Source: Pseudomonas sp. GD04091
GTDB lineage: Bacteria; Pseudomonadota; Gammaproteobacteria; Pseudomonadales; Pseudomonadaceae
Length of the DNA stretch: 64,000 bases
Reading direction: 5' to 3'
Assembly (NCBI RefSeq): GCF_029836165.1
Contig: NZ_JAOEBG010000009.1
Coordinates: forward strand, 62,001-126,000
The notes below the pieces were generated by a model. The model searched no databases. It was not told the DNA's origin and was given only the letters and a program-made list of their open reading frames with translations. The position numbers were made by a program, and so were the translations under genes. Of the stretch, positions 34,201 to 39,490 are shown piece after piece (within the stretch, counting starts at the first letter, position 1; each line of letters starts with the position of its first letter).

Positions 34201-34506
34201 GGTGCCGGAGTTGTTCAGGGTGTTGTTGTTACCGGCCAGCGACAGCGAAGTACCGCCCACGCCCAGCAAGGTTCCCAAGGTCGCGCCCGGATTGACGGTA
34301 ACGTTGAGGCCACTGCCGCCATTGGTATAGCTCGGCGCCAGCGGGTTGGCCGCGCCGTTGCAGGTGATCGTGGCCCCGGCCGCACTGCAGGCGGCCAGCG
34401 CCTGTTCACTGGACAAACCAAAAGCCATCGCCCCGACGGCCAGGCTGACAGCAAGCGACAATTGCGAGATACGGGCGGGCGAACGGGAGGCGGCACGTCT
34501 GTCCAC
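19222..34506 (-). CDS. Giant autotransporter (type Va) with about 40 passenger-associated repeats
   Basis: A 5094-residue surface protein. Residues 1-39 form a signal peptide (basic start, hydrophobic LSLAVSLAVGAMAFGL, cleavage after ALA). The passenger (about residues 40-4750) consists of β-helix repeats of about 87 residues with the pattern LVKNGSGTLTLNGANTYSGG; I count about 40. Four copies of a different block starting FWDG (DNA near 28316, 24581, 22681, 21380) divide it into segments of 18, 12, 5, 3 and 2 repeats. A linker with two Cys (ADCTDP, EGCQGQ) precedes the C-terminal β-barrel (about residues 4820-5094), which ends in Phe as outer-membrane barrels do. The start is GTG with AAGGAG seven bases upstream. 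The role is probably adhesion, aggregation or biofilm; this is inferred. The reading frame is open throughout despite strong DNA repetition. Confidence 0.93.
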   Translation of the reverse strand: MDRRAASRSPARISQLSLAVSLAVGAMAFGLSSEQALAACSAAGATITCNGAANPLAPSYTNGGSGLNVTVNPGATLGTLLGVGGTSLSLAGNNNTLNNSGTIDPTLLGLLSIQSSAVLIGNTGTSGNLTINNNATGVIKGTGALLGASLLNLTGMALDARNGSAGTTNISNAGSIGSSALASLTLVSEDTPVIAVTGGSTVNFTNTGTILGRAAFEASTAGNTFTNAGSITGSLSMGANSANRFNAITGSSVSAGLGVGVALLVTSNPNLAYAAAGRIDGGAGGTNTLALRNAIGGGSGTGGTGTINAANYINFNRLVVDSGTWSLIGQVLNGTTQTTLNDGLVNFDNSSAFGSGAITVNGGGLAGTVGGLSLANNLTLNAGLSVGGATDMALNGVVSGVGGLTKTGAGLLTLGATNTYGGGTTLAAGGLNLTSAAALGSGGLTVSGASSLQGSVPLVLNTAVALNAALSLPGSNALTLGGVLSGSGSLVKSGGGNVTLNGINTFSGGTTLAGGTLTIGNDSALGTGALTLTGNGTLDNTAALTLANAVSLGGSTLTLPGSNALTLNGVISGTGGLTKNGAADLTLNGVNTYSGTTTFAGGKLTVGNSAALGTGALALTGNASLDASSAVSLGNAVNLGANTLNLLGTSATTLGGVISGTGALVKNGAADLNLNGNNTFSGGLTLNTGKLTVGNSNALGTGALTLGGNASLDASTAVSLGNAVNLGANTLNLLGTSATTLGGVISGTGALVKNGSAGLTLNGSNTFSGGTTLNGGVLTVGNNNALGTGALTLGGNASLDAGVAVNLGNAVNLGGNTLTLPGTSATTLGGVISGSGGLVKNGGTNLTLGGANTFSGGLNLNAGTLTLTNAAALGMGALVVGGASTLANSAAMTLNNAVSLGANLTLAGANNLNLGGNLSGAGGLIKNGSASLTLGGNNTHSGATALNAGTLVLGSSTALGTGALNAAGNTTLDASVAGLNIGNGMNLAGNLNLPGSNDLILSGVIAGAGGLTKAGSTTLTLNGANTNSGSTFLNGGTLVVGSNTALGTGTLNTAAGTHLDASAAVNLVNDTIIAGPLTIDGSANLGLSGVLSGIGSLVKNGNASLTLSGNNVFTNGTQLNAGTLILGSNTALGIGGLSLGGNANLDTSTAVAATNTISLGGNTLTVLGSNATTLTGQISGTGALVKSGSAGLTLNGNNTFSGGTTLNAGLLTLGNSNALGTGGLTLGGNASLDGSGTLNLGNAINLAGNTLTLPGSNTTTLSGVISGTGGLVKNGGTNLTLSGANTFSGGLNLNAGTLTLASAAALGTGALTVGGASTLANSAAMTLNNTLNLGADLTVPTTSNLTLAGNISGSGGLVKNGSATLTLSGNNSHSGVTTLNAGTLVLGSSTALGTGALNAANNTTLDTSVAGLNIGNALNLAGNFILPGSNDVTLSGIIAGAGGLTKNGSTTLTLTGANTNSGITRLNAGTLVVGSNTALGTGTFNTLAGTHLDASTAVSLANDVTIAGPLTIDGTADLGLAGVVSGIGSLVKNGTANLTLSGNNVYTNGTQLNAGTLTLGSNTALGIGALTLGGNANLDASTAVAVTNGISLGSNTLTVLGSNATTLGGLISGSGALVKNGSAGLTLNGNNTYSGGTTLNAGLLTLGNNNAIGSGALSVGGNASLDGSAALNLGNAINLGAGATLTLPGSNATTLGGVISGSGALTKNGSTNLTLSGANTFSAGLNLNAGTLTLANAAALGTGALNVSGAATLANSVAMTLGNDVNLGANLTLGGNNNLTLGGVLAGTGGLIKTGSSDLTLTGNNTFGGAIDLLGGSITTVGSTALGNTFGVTVGSGASLNLGASATVGGLGGAGTVNIASGSNLTLGGNNLNSVFSGVLAGSGGLIKNGSGSFELSGVNVLGGNTTVNAGLLNVTGSLASASVQVNSGASLGGTGSLLGAVDIANGAHLLANSGATLNTGALTLHGGSILDFGLGSPATGGTALVNVNGNLTLDGTLNVTDIGGFGTGIYRLLDYTGALVDNGLDIGNVPGSVLPGDLQVQTSIGSQVNLLVGGATGTVQFWDGAQSVPNGVVDGGTGIWNGSNSNWTDVNGVSNNIWTSDFAVFQGTAGDVTVVGTQAATGLQFVTNGYRLIGAGGLDLVNGSNGAFTVRVDPGATATLNVGLSGSGQLAKLDTGTLVLNGANSYSGGTLFNGGRIVVGSNTALGSGAVSAAGGVNLDSNTSVTLGNALALSGTLTIDGSADLGLAGIVSGNGSLIKAGGANLTLGNANTYSGGTTLGGGTLTLGNDQALGTGGLAVNGAASLDTTGNLALGNTIALNANLSLPSSNDLTLSGALSGTGGLIKTGSGTLTLNGSNSQQGTTSLNGGTLVVGSNTALGTGALNAVGGTTLSSNANVTLVNQLNLAGNLTIAGAQNLTLGGNITGVGGLTKTGSGTLTLNGTNANLGNTNLNAGALVLGSASALGLGQLNAAAGTTLDSAAAINIGNTVNLGGNLTITGSNDLGLGGLVTGAGSLTKNGASNLTLSGANTLTGGVTLNAGTLTLGNNQALGTGTLTVGGASNLATSGAVTLANQVTLNNTLSLTGNNNLALNGVISGTGGLTKAGSGNLTLGAANTYQGTTTLGGGTLTLGNNTALGTGNLAVTGDSTLATTGVLQVANAIGLGAGTTLGVNNTQALTLDGVISGAGALNKLGAGQLVLNGNNTYAGGTSLQAGSLLLGSAGALGSGTLTVNGAASLDASQALALVNAVNLAGGNLTLGGSQALTLNGVVSGSNGLVKNGAATLTLNGNNTYSGGTTLNAGTLVVGSNTALGSGALSTGANASLEAGGAGATLANNVHLGGTLNLPGSADLTLTGVVDGVGALNKAGASTLTLNGANNYLGGTTLSAGRLVVGNDNALGQGALTVAGASTLSSAASTTLANNVTLNAGLTVDGANDLTLNGVINGTAGLAKNGSGNLTLNGNNGYQGGTQLNAGRLTLGSSGALGTGTLAVTADATVANSAPMALGNLIALSNGANLTLDTANALILSGDLSGTGNLVKTGVDDLTLVGVKTFTGNVDIQAGSLTTLGSGVLANVDTLNVGASGLLNLNGDASLGSLTGSGQVDVGIGSTLSLGGNNLDGTFAGALNGLGGLAKVGSGTLTLTGNSNLADNTQVNAGTLKIDGSLGSNLLTVASGATLTGSGSANATVIINNGGHLAGQSGSTLGLGSLVLNSGSIVDVGLGAPSTGGTALFNVGGNLTLDGTLNVGSIGGFGNGVYRIFDYTGALTDNGLDFGSLPLGVGLGDVTLQTALANQVNLLVSAAGLNIQFWDGSQSAANGQVDGGTGVWNAGNTNWTDLNGMLNTSWGSAFAVFQGASGDVTVEGSQTVNGLQFVSDGYRLLAGTGGALDLINGSGGDTSVRVDPGATATLDVGLSGVGKLNKLDSGTLVLNGNNSYSGGTLLSGGTLIVGSNTALGSGALDTAAGTTLDSNASVILGNAVTLAGPLNIAGSNDLALNGNIGGAGGLVKAGGARLALAGNNTYAGNTALNGGTLVLGSNTALGTGSLNTVAGTSLDSSQAVTLGNNVNATGDLTILGSNDLTLGGSVGGSGRLLKAGLARFALMGANTYSGGTDLQAGTLVLGNDAALGTGGLEVSGNANLDSASAVTLANPVNVSGVLNVLGSNDLHLAGVLSGAGELNKSGLADLTLSGNNTFSGILNILSGSLSTLGTTALGTQSQLNVSSGASLNLDGNTSLGDIGGTGAIQIAAGNSLTVEGGVFDGNISGTGTLNKLGNDTLALNSANSHTGTTNVQAGGLKVDGSLASGTVNVASGASLSGAGSLGGAVTVANGGNLAATSGSTLNAGNLVLDSGANFNASLGAPSTGSNPLVNVANDLTLGGTLNVADIGGFGAGVYRLFAYGGSLVNNGMSFGSTPVPVTDLTVQTAVANQVNLVVGGASNVLFWDGSQSVANGVIDGGSGTWDATNTNWTDANGVLNSTWNDTFAVFQNTAGTVTVNGSHNITGLQFVTDGYVLDAGAGGELLGNGTTNLRVDNGVTATLNVALNGTGSLAKQDAGTLVLNAANGYSGGTALNGGTLEVGNDSALGSGIVTAAGGTTLDSNTAVTLANDAVLNGALAIAGSNALTLDGVVSGAGGLIKNGNGVLTLNGSNTYSGGTQINAGGVVGNTTSLQGAILNNGALTFEQNANGSYTGNLTGSGTLAKNGSGELLLTGVNTFTGATSVNAGTLLVNGRLDSATVQVATGARLGGSGTYGGAVQIANGATLAAGQSATPLTVGSLDLSAGSALDFSLGAPAASTTVVKVNGNLVLDGTLNITDAGGFGTGVYQLFNYGGTLTDNGLVFGAIPGSVALGDLSLQTAIANQINLVVQNVGEELQFWNGGKTNPDGSIGGGSGTWGPSTGWTNASGTSNEGWSGGYAVFGGTSGTVTVVGNQSFDGLQFLSDGYQVVPGSGGSLTPVNGADGSLAAVRVNAGATATVSAPLVGTGGIEKLDAGTLILAGANTYSGGTTVSGGTLVGNTTSLPGNILNNASLVFAQGSNGTFNGTLSGTGTTTKQGGGTLLLTGNQPFSGAFNVNQGVLQVGDAANPGSNLGAQVTVANGAALTGNGTVAGLTNNGTVLPGPAGNLNVSGNFTNGASGTLVIDLGTSPVNYLNVGGTANLGGSLMVANLASGNGQYTVVSAAGGVNGTFATTNLANSAFLNSSLDYGANQVTLSVSRNGNSFADVAATGNQRGVATALSSAGAPAALVENLLPLDSQGAQAAFDSLSGEIHASTATVLIEDSRYIREAVNDRLRQADCTDPNDPRRTLAPTANQQLTSEGCQGQAVGWIRAIGGWGTYDGSSSHASVDRDLSGFMLGVDRALDDAWKVGVAAGYTRSSIDAHRRRSDASVDSYHLTTYLGYQLDAFAARLGVAYSWHDIDSKRDVEVGGYNDRLKAKYDARSAQVFGEVGYAIDAGGIALEPFAGLAYVNYDSDTAREKGGAGRLQGSVDQDVTFSTVGVRAGKRIKLDNGSEITPRLSLGWRHAFGDDKPDADLRFIDGGAGFSTEGVPIAKDAAVVEAGLDLSVGQSGKLGVGYSGQLSSENRDHGVVVSFSMGF
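29330..31960 (-). repeat. About 1.3-kb super-repeat inside the giant autotransporter gene
   Basis: The block beginning with the reverse complement of TTGAGGCC(N)8GAAGGT recurs at 31931, 30632 and 29330, i.e. at spacings of 1299 and 1302 bases (433 and 434 codons). Each unit contains five 87-codon repeats in the same order, including the distinctive THSG, TNSG and VFTNGTQ/VYTNGTQ variants. It is a higher-order duplication of five repeats, followed by the start of a third copy. Confidence 0.85.
32288..32640 (-). repeat. Near-identical tandem copies of the 87-codon repeat
   Basis: The stretch starting GTGGCGCTGGTGCC at 32291 recurs at 32552 (261 bases, 87 codons later) with very few changes over roughly 90 bases and strong similarity over the full unit. 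It marks the most recent-looking duplication in the gene. Confidence 0.8.
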
Positions 34507-34909
34507 GGAGAGCTCCTTCGTGGATCAGGCACTTCAGTCCTTGAATGCGTGCACTGCGGGGTGTTGCGAGCGCTAAACACGCGACGGCCGAAACGCCTGA
34601 TCGATGGCTACAGGTTTCCTTTGCAGGAATGTGTAGCCGCTCAGGAGCCGCTGGTACGGCGTCTGGACCGGTCAAATGGTGTTAATACTTTGTCGAGGCG
34701 GCACGTGTTTCGCGGGTTTCAGCCGCTTGGCCATTGGATCCAACCGACGAACGGTCATGGCGAATGGCCAGAATGTGCGCAGGTTTGTGGGAGCGGGCTC
34801 GCCACGCGATGACACCTGCCCCACGAACATCGCATCGCGGGTGACGTATCGCAACTGCGTGCCCTGCGCGACACAGCGTAGCTCGAAGGTCTGGCTAACA
34901 GGTCACCCT
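34507..34909. other. Intergenic region upstream of the giant autotransporter
   Basis: About 400 bases without a convincing gene. It holds the autotransporter 5' region with AAGGAG, an inverted repeat GGCTACA (34606-34612) / TGTAGCC (34632-34638) with inner AGG/CCT pairs that could be an operator, and a single REP-like element at about 34785-34811 (TGTGGGAGCGGGCTCGCC). No LuxR-type box like those at 46.9-55.2 kb and no clear -35/-10 pair were found. Confidence 0.5.
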
Positions 34910-35293
34910 TCAGGCGACCTCTGCCCCCTCGTCCGGCCAGTGCGGCTCGTTGGCCCCGGGTGGCGTCAGCGGTGGCAGGCCATAGGCCGCCCGGGCGTCA
35001 TCGCAGCTCGGGTTGTGCACGCCGTTTTCCCACGAGGCGTCGAATTCGCGGCAGGGGCTGGAACGATTCTCGTAGATGGAGCACGCCACTTGCGTGCCGA
35101 TCTCACCGCCCAGGCTGACGCAACGGCACGGCTTGGCGTCGGTGCCGATCATCGCGACCCGGGTCGGGTTGATCTGCACCACCAGGTCGTCGGGCACCAC
35201 GCCACCGGCGGACTGGCACTCACCCCAGAAGAAAGACACACGAAAGTAGCCGCAGCAGGCGCCGCAGGTCAGGCAAGGATTCTGTTCGGACAT
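34910..35293 (-). CDS. YkgJ-family cysteine cluster protein
   Basis: A 127-residue protein with the metal- or cluster-binding cysteine pattern CLTCGACCGYFR at the N terminus and CRC and CSIYENRSSPCREF later, as in the YkgJ (UPF0153) family. It probably binds a Zn or Fe-S site; the role is unknown. It lies downstream of alaC on the same strand but beyond a REP pair and a terminator, so it is probably transcribed separately. Confidence 0.85.
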   Translation of the reverse strand: MSEQNPCLTCGACCGYFRVSFFWGECQSAGGVVPDDLVVQINPTRVAMIGTDAKPCRCVSLGGEIGTQVACSIYENRSSPCREFDASWENGVHNPSCDDARAAYGLPPLTPPGANEPHWPDEGAEVA

Positions 35294-35384
35294 GATGGCC
35301 AGGGAGGGAGGTTGTTGTTATCCGGGCGCACGCCCGCGGCGCTATTTGTAATCCAGGCGCGAGCGGCTGAGAAGAGGGGTGAAG

Positions 35385-35410
35385 CAAAAAAAGATCGCCG
35401 CTGATCGGCG
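35385..35410 (-). terminator. Probable terminator downstream of alaC
   Basis: Stem CGCCG/CGGCG with loop ATCAG, followed on the minus strand by GATC and then seven T residues. It lies between the REP pair and the YkgJ-type gene. The stem is short. Confidence 0.6.
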
Positions 35411-35417
35411 CAAATGC

Positions 35418-35467
35418 ATCGCGGGGCAAGCCCCACGCCTTGCATGGGGGCGGGCTTGCCCCGCGAT
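35418..35467. repeat. REP pair with 16-base perfect arms
   Basis: ATCGCGGGGCAAGCCC at 35418-35433 and its exact reverse complement at 35452-35467 flank an 18-base spacer with its own short palindrome. It lies just beyond the alaC stop. Confidence 0.88.
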
Positions 35468-35481
35468 CAGGTCGGACCTGC

Positions 35482-36686
35482 TTACTTGCCAGTCAGCCCA
35501 TCGGCCCGGAACATCTGGCGAATGCCGCGAATGGCCTGGCGAATGCGGTCCTGGTTCTCGATCAGGGCGAAGCGCACATGGTCATCGCCGTAGTCGCCAA
35601 AGCCGATCCCCGGCGACACGCAGACCTTGGCCTCGGCCAGCAGCTTCTTCGAAAACTCCAGCGACCCCAGGTGCGCATAGGCCTCGGGGATCTTGGCCCA
35701 GACGTACATCGACGCCTTGGGGTTCTCGACCATCCAGCCCAGTTCGTGCAGGCCCTTGACCAGCAGGTTGCGACGCTGGCGGTACTGCTCGGCGATATCG
35801 CGCACGCACTGCTGGTCCCCTTCCAGCGCGGCGATGGCGGCCACCTGCAGCGGGGTGAAGGTACCGTAGTCGTGGTAGCTCTTGATCCGCGCCAGGGCGC
35901 TGACCAGTTCGGGGTTGCCGACCATGAAACCGATGCGCCAGCCATGTTGTAGCTCTTGGACAGGGTGAAGAATTCCACCGCGATGTCCTTGGCCCCCGGC
36001 ACCTGCATGATCGACGGTGCCTTCCAGCCGTCGTAGACGATGTCGGCGTAGGCCAGGTCGTGCACCACCAGCACGTCGTACTGCTTGGCCAGCGCCACCA
36101 CCCGCTCGAAGAAGTCCAGCTCGACGCACTGGGCGGTAGGGTTGGACGGGAAGCCGAGGATCATCATCTTCGGCTTGGGGATCGACTCGCGAATCGCCCG
36201 CTCCAGCTCGGTGAAGAAGTCCACGCCCGGCACCAGCGGCACGGAGCGGACCTGCGCTCCGGCGATGACCGCGCCGTAAATGTGGATGGGGTAGCTGGGG
36301 TTGGGTACCAGCACCGTGTCGCCATGGTCGAGGGTGCCGAGCATCAGGTGCGCGAGGCCCTCTTTCGAGCCGATGGTGACGATGGCTTCGCTTTCCGGGT
36401 CGATCTCGACGTCGTAGCGCTCCTGGTACCAGTTCGAGATGGCCCGGCGCAGGCGCGGGATGCCACGAGAAGTGGAGTAGCCGTGGGTATCGTCACGCTG
36501 GGCGACCTGCACCAGCTTCTCGACGATGTGCGGCGGCGTGGCGCCATCGGGGTTGCCCATGCTCAGGTCGATGATGTCCTCGCCACGGCGGCGCGCGGCC
36601 ATCTTGAGTTCGGCGGTGATGTTGAAGACGTAAGGGGGCAGACGATCGATGCGCGCGAAGCGGCGCGGCGAACCTGGGTTGGCCAT
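35482..36686 (-). pseudogene. alaC: Glutamate-pyruvate (alanine) aminotransferase AlaC, broken by a 4-base deletion
   Basis: The first frame (ATG 36686) encodes about 249 residues of a class I/II PLP aminotransferase: [53 protein letters not shown], and the PLP-lysine block LSKSYNMAG. It is then lost at about 35942. The other frame continues at once with [21 protein letters not shown] to a natural C terminus at 35482. The conserved order YNMAGWRIGF shows that four bases are missing where GGCCGGCTGG would be expected. With them the protein would be 402 residues, the size I expect for AlaC. AlaC makes alanine from pyruvate and glutamate. As written, the product ends in an unrelated tail and lacks the C-terminal domain, so activity is unlikely. 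Confidence 0.88.
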
Positions 36687-36992
36687 GATTTCCTCTGGAG
36701 ACGTAAGCGCCCGGAACCGTCCGAGCGACGCTGGCCGCTGCGGCGGCCGAATCAGAAGATAATCCTGCCAATTAAAATTCGCAAAGGAAATATTCCTGTT
36801 TTTCTAAAACCTTTCAGTGGCATCGCATGAAAAACCATAAAGTTCAGAACCCAAGGATCCCTGCAGGAGCGGCCTTGTGCCGCGAAAGGGCTGCGCAGCA
36901 GCCCCGGCGACCTTGTGGCAGGGCATGAAGCCTGGGGCCGCGATGCGGCCCTTTCGCGACGCAAGGCCGCTCCCACGGAGTCGCCTGGCCGG
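36687..36992. other. Intergenic region between the isonitrile operon and alaC
   Basis: About 300 bases. The part near alaC is AT-rich (36765-36840) with a small palindrome AGGAA-ATA-TTCCT at 36786-36796 and is the likely alaC promoter region. The rest is a REP pair (GAGCGGCCTTGTGCCGCGAA near 36866 and its inverted, slightly diverged partner near 36950-36976), which ends the upstream operon. No gene was seen. Confidence 0.6.
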
Positions 36993-38753
36993 TCAGTACA
37001 CCTGCACCCGCCACAACTCGCGCGAAGCCGAAGCCGCGCTCATGGGCAGGCGCCCGTGCAGGGTCTGGTAGTTGTCGATCAACACCAGGTCGCCCGCCGC
37101 CCATTCATGGGCGATCAGGCACTGCGGGTCGTAGACCAGCCCGTCGAGCTGCTCGATCAACCCGCGCTGGTAGGCCTCGTCGCCCCCTTGCACCTGCTGC
37201 TCGAGGGTCTGCAGCGTCGACTCGCAACCTTCCTGATAACGCAGCACCGGCTCGCCCGTGCGCGGGTCGCGGTCCACCAGCGGGTAGGTACGCGGCGAAC
37301 CGCCGAAATAAGTCATGCGCGTGTAGTAGGTGATGTCGACGCCTTGCCATTGCCGTGCCACCTTGAGCCCGACCTGGCGCAGGGCGTTACGGCTGTCGAC
37401 GATCGTGGTCTGCCCTTCCCCGGGCTGCGGCGGCGTCTTGCAGTAGAGCATGAAGGTATGGGCGCAGAACTTGGGGTCGCGCTGCACCAGTGGGTCGCTG
37501 TCGGGCAGCAGGTTGAGGTCCCAGTGCAGCGGCGTCTTCTCCAGCGAATGCACCACGCCCTGGGGCTGGTCGGCCGGCTTGACCACGTGCACTTCGCCAA
37601 AGGCCCAACGGTAGATGGTGCCGAAGCGCGCGCAATCGGCGGCGAAGTTGGCCTGGTCGGAGTACTCGCAGCCCCTCAGGCAGACAAAGCCGAAACTGCG
37701 CACCAGCGCCTGCAAGGTCTCGGTAGCCAGCCCTTGCGGGCCTTGCCCCGAGGGGGCGCTGACCAGCAGGCCGAACAGCGGCAGTTTCTGCAGCTCGAAG
37801 CGATAGCCTTCCAGGGCCTCGCCGCTGGTTTCATGCAGCAGCCACGGCCGCCCTTGCCAAGTCACCGGCACATGCCGGGAGCCGTCGATCTCGGCACGGC
37901 CGCGCAGCGACTGGCCCCCATCGAGCTGGCGCACCGGCACCGCGTGCCAAGGGCTGACGACGTGGTCCAGGCCCTCGGCCAGGGCCAAGGTGAACTTAGG
38001 GCCGGCGTTGTCGTACTGGTGCACCGACAGGCGGATGTGCTCGGGGAAGAAGCGATCGACCGCGGCATTGAGCGCCTGGCCGCGCAGCATCATCTGGTAG
38101 GCCTTGTGGGAGAGCTGGCGTAAGTGCTCGTCCTGATCCTGGCCTGGCTCGCAACACAGGCGCAGGTCGTTGTACAGGTGACTGCACAGCTTGTCGTGGC
38201 TGCGGGCCAGGGCTTCGTCGACCTGGCAGTGCTCGATCAACGCCTCGACGTTCTTCCACGGCAGGCGCGCCTGCTTGACCAATGTCGCACGCAGCGCCTC
38301 CGGGCTGCTGGCCTGGGGGAACAGGTCTTCCATGCTCACCCAACGGATGCAGTGGGTGACGCACAGGCTGCGCAGGGCCAGGTTGTAGGCGCGGCGTACC
38401 TCGTCGGGCACGCCGACGATGTCGTTGAAGGTGGTGCCATCGCTGAGGATGGCAATCTCGCAGCCTGGCCCATGTAACGCGGCGATTTCCTGGCCGAGGC
38501 GGTCGAGACGTTCGATGGCCATCACCTCGCCGTAGTCCGGCAGCACGCCGAAGGTCTTGTCGCGGTCGTTCGGCGATTTGCAGGGGAAGCCCGGCAGCAC
38601 CATGCGCACCGGCTCGTCGCGGTCGAAGCAGCGGGCCAGGTCCTGGGCCAGGTGCGCCTTGCCGGTATCGGCGAAGCGGTCGCCCTCGGCCTTGAGCAGA
38701 TAACCGTCCAGCACCTGGCTGACGGCTGCGATCCAGCTGTCCTTGTCATGCAT
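36993..38753 (-). CDS. Fused isonitrile synthase (PvcA/DIT1) - TauD-type Fe(II)/2-oxoglutarate dioxygenase
   Basis: A 586-residue two-domain protein. The N-terminal part (about residues 20-310) is a PvcA/IsnA (DIT1) domain with VLPGFPCKSPNDRDKTFGVL and ILSDGTTFNDIVGV. This family turns the amino group of Tyr or Trp (or another amino acid) into an isonitrile using ribulose 5-phosphate. The C-terminal part (about residues 320-586) is TauD/PvcB-like. The iron ligands appear as HWD near residues 410-412 and His in TLHGR near residue 566, with Arg in RELWRV near 578-582 for 2-oxoglutarate. PvcB-type partners desaturate the isonitrile. In P. aeruginosa these are separate proteins; a fusion is known to me mainly from fungal isocyanide synthases. 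ATG 38753 follows AAGGACG. Last gene of a three-gene operon. Confidence 0.9.
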   Translation of the reverse strand: MHDKDSWIAAVSQVLDGYLLKAEGDRFADTGKAHLAQDLARCFDRDEPVRMVLPGFPCKSPNDRDKTFGVLPDYGEVMAIERLDRLGQEIAALHGPGCEIAILSDGTTFNDIVGVPDEVRRAYNLALRSLCVTHCIRWVSMEDLFPQASSPEALRATLVKQARLPWKNVEALIEHCQVDEALARSHDKLCSHLYNDLRLCCEPGQDQDEHLRQLSHKAYQMMLRGQALNAAVDRFFPEHIRLSVHQYDNAGPKFTLALAEGLDHVVSPWHAVPVRQLDGGQSLRGRAEIDGSRHVPVTWQGRPWLLHETSGEALEGYRFELQKLPLFGLLVSAPSGQGPQGLATETLQALVRSFGFVCLRGCEYSDQANFAADCARFGTIYRWAFGEVHVVKPADQPQGVVHSLEKTPLHWDLNLLPDSDPLVQRDPKFCAHTFMLYCKTPPQPGEGQTTIVDSRNALRQVGLKVARQWQGVDITYYTRMTYFGGSPRTYPLVDRDPRTGEPVLRYQEGCESTLQTLEQQVQGGDEAYQRGLIEQLDGLVYDPQCLIAHEWAAGDLVLIDNYQTLHGRLPMSAASASRELWRVQVY

Positions 38754-38776
38754 TTGCGTGTCGTCCTTGGTGGGTA

Positions 38777-39490
38777 TTACAGCGAGCCGGTCAGTTCCGT
38801 TGGTGGGCTCGCCGGGGTGGAGACAGCCGCCGGGCACAAGGCCGCCTGCAGCTGATGGGGTGTTTCGCAGTACAGCTGCGGCCTGTGGGCACGCAGAACG
38901 GCGGGTGCGCCATAGCCCCAGCCCGCGGCGACCGCCGGCATACCGGCGGCCTGCGCAGTGAGCAGGTCGATGGCCGTATCGCCGACGAACAGGCAGCGTG
39001 CGGGCGCCACGCCCAGCCGCTCGGCGGCTTGCAGGGCGGCATCCGGCGATGGCTTTAGACGCAGACCTGGCTGGTGGCCCAGCATTGCGCCGAATACGCT
39101 CGTCGACAACAGGTGCTCGACCACCTCCACGGCCAGGGCGTGGGCCTTGTTGGTCACCACCGCCATGGGCAGACCACGCGCGGTGACAGCCTCGAGCAAA
39201 GGCACGACGCCGGCGTAAGGCCTGGACAGGCGCACCAGATGCTGGCGATAGCAGGCGCTGTATTCGGCATGCAGGCGCCCGACATCGGCACCACCCTGCT
39301 CTGCCGCCACCTGCTCGATCATCGCGGCCACGCCGCCGCCGACCAGGGCGCGCACCCGGTCCACCGGCAGCCCGGGCAGCCGATGCCGCGCCAGCACGTG
39401 GTTCAGGCACCAGGCGATATCGGGCAAGGTATCCACCAGGGTGCCGTCCAGGTCGAACAGCACCGCTTGCACATCGGCAAGGCCCCGCAT
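38777..39490 (-). CDS. HAD-superfamily phosphatase (Gph-like) in the isonitrile operon
   Basis: A 237-residue HAD hydrolase with motif I VLFDLDGTLVDT, motif II/III region VVTNKAHAL and LKPSPDAALQ, and motif IV FVGDTAIDLLTAQAAG. The cap region resembles phosphoglycolate phosphatases. The start codon overlaps the stop of the upstream PvcA-like gene (TGATG), and the next gene follows after 23 bases, so it is a true operon member. No good RBS precedes it; translation is probably coupled. Inferred role: removal of a phosphate from a pathway intermediate or side product, perhaps from the pentose phosphate donor used by isonitrile synthases. This is not established. Confidence 0.85.
   Translation of the reverse strand: MRGLADVQAVLFDLDGTLVDTLPDIAWCLNHVLARHRLPGLPVDRVRALVGGGVAAMIEQVAAEQGGADVGRLHAEYSACYRQHLVRLSRPYAGVVPLLEAVTARGLPMAVVTNKAHALAVEVVEHLLSTSVFGAMLGHQPGLRLKPSPDAALQAAERLGVAPARCLFVGDTAIDLLTAQAAGMPAVAAGWGYGAPAVLRAHRPQLYCETPHQLQAALCPAAVSTPASPPTELTGSL

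Noticed and set aside
19165..34330. Very long plus-strand open frames (up to about 1800 codons) opposite the giant autotransporter
   Set aside because: They are antisense to a clearly real, repeated coding gene. Their translated text is low-complexity (Gly/Ala/Val/Gln/Asp- or Pro/Leu/Arg-rich), mirrors the repeat codons, and no start has a ribosome-binding site. GC-rich repeats without antisense stops explain them.
19222..34506. Regular DNA repeats resembling a CRISPR array or satellite
   Set aside because: The period is 261 bases, the repeats are coding and diverged, and there are no short identical repeats with unique spacers.
9201..36977. The palindromes between genes as insertion sequences or attachment sites
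   Set aside because: They are short REP-type elements without a transposase gene or target duplications.
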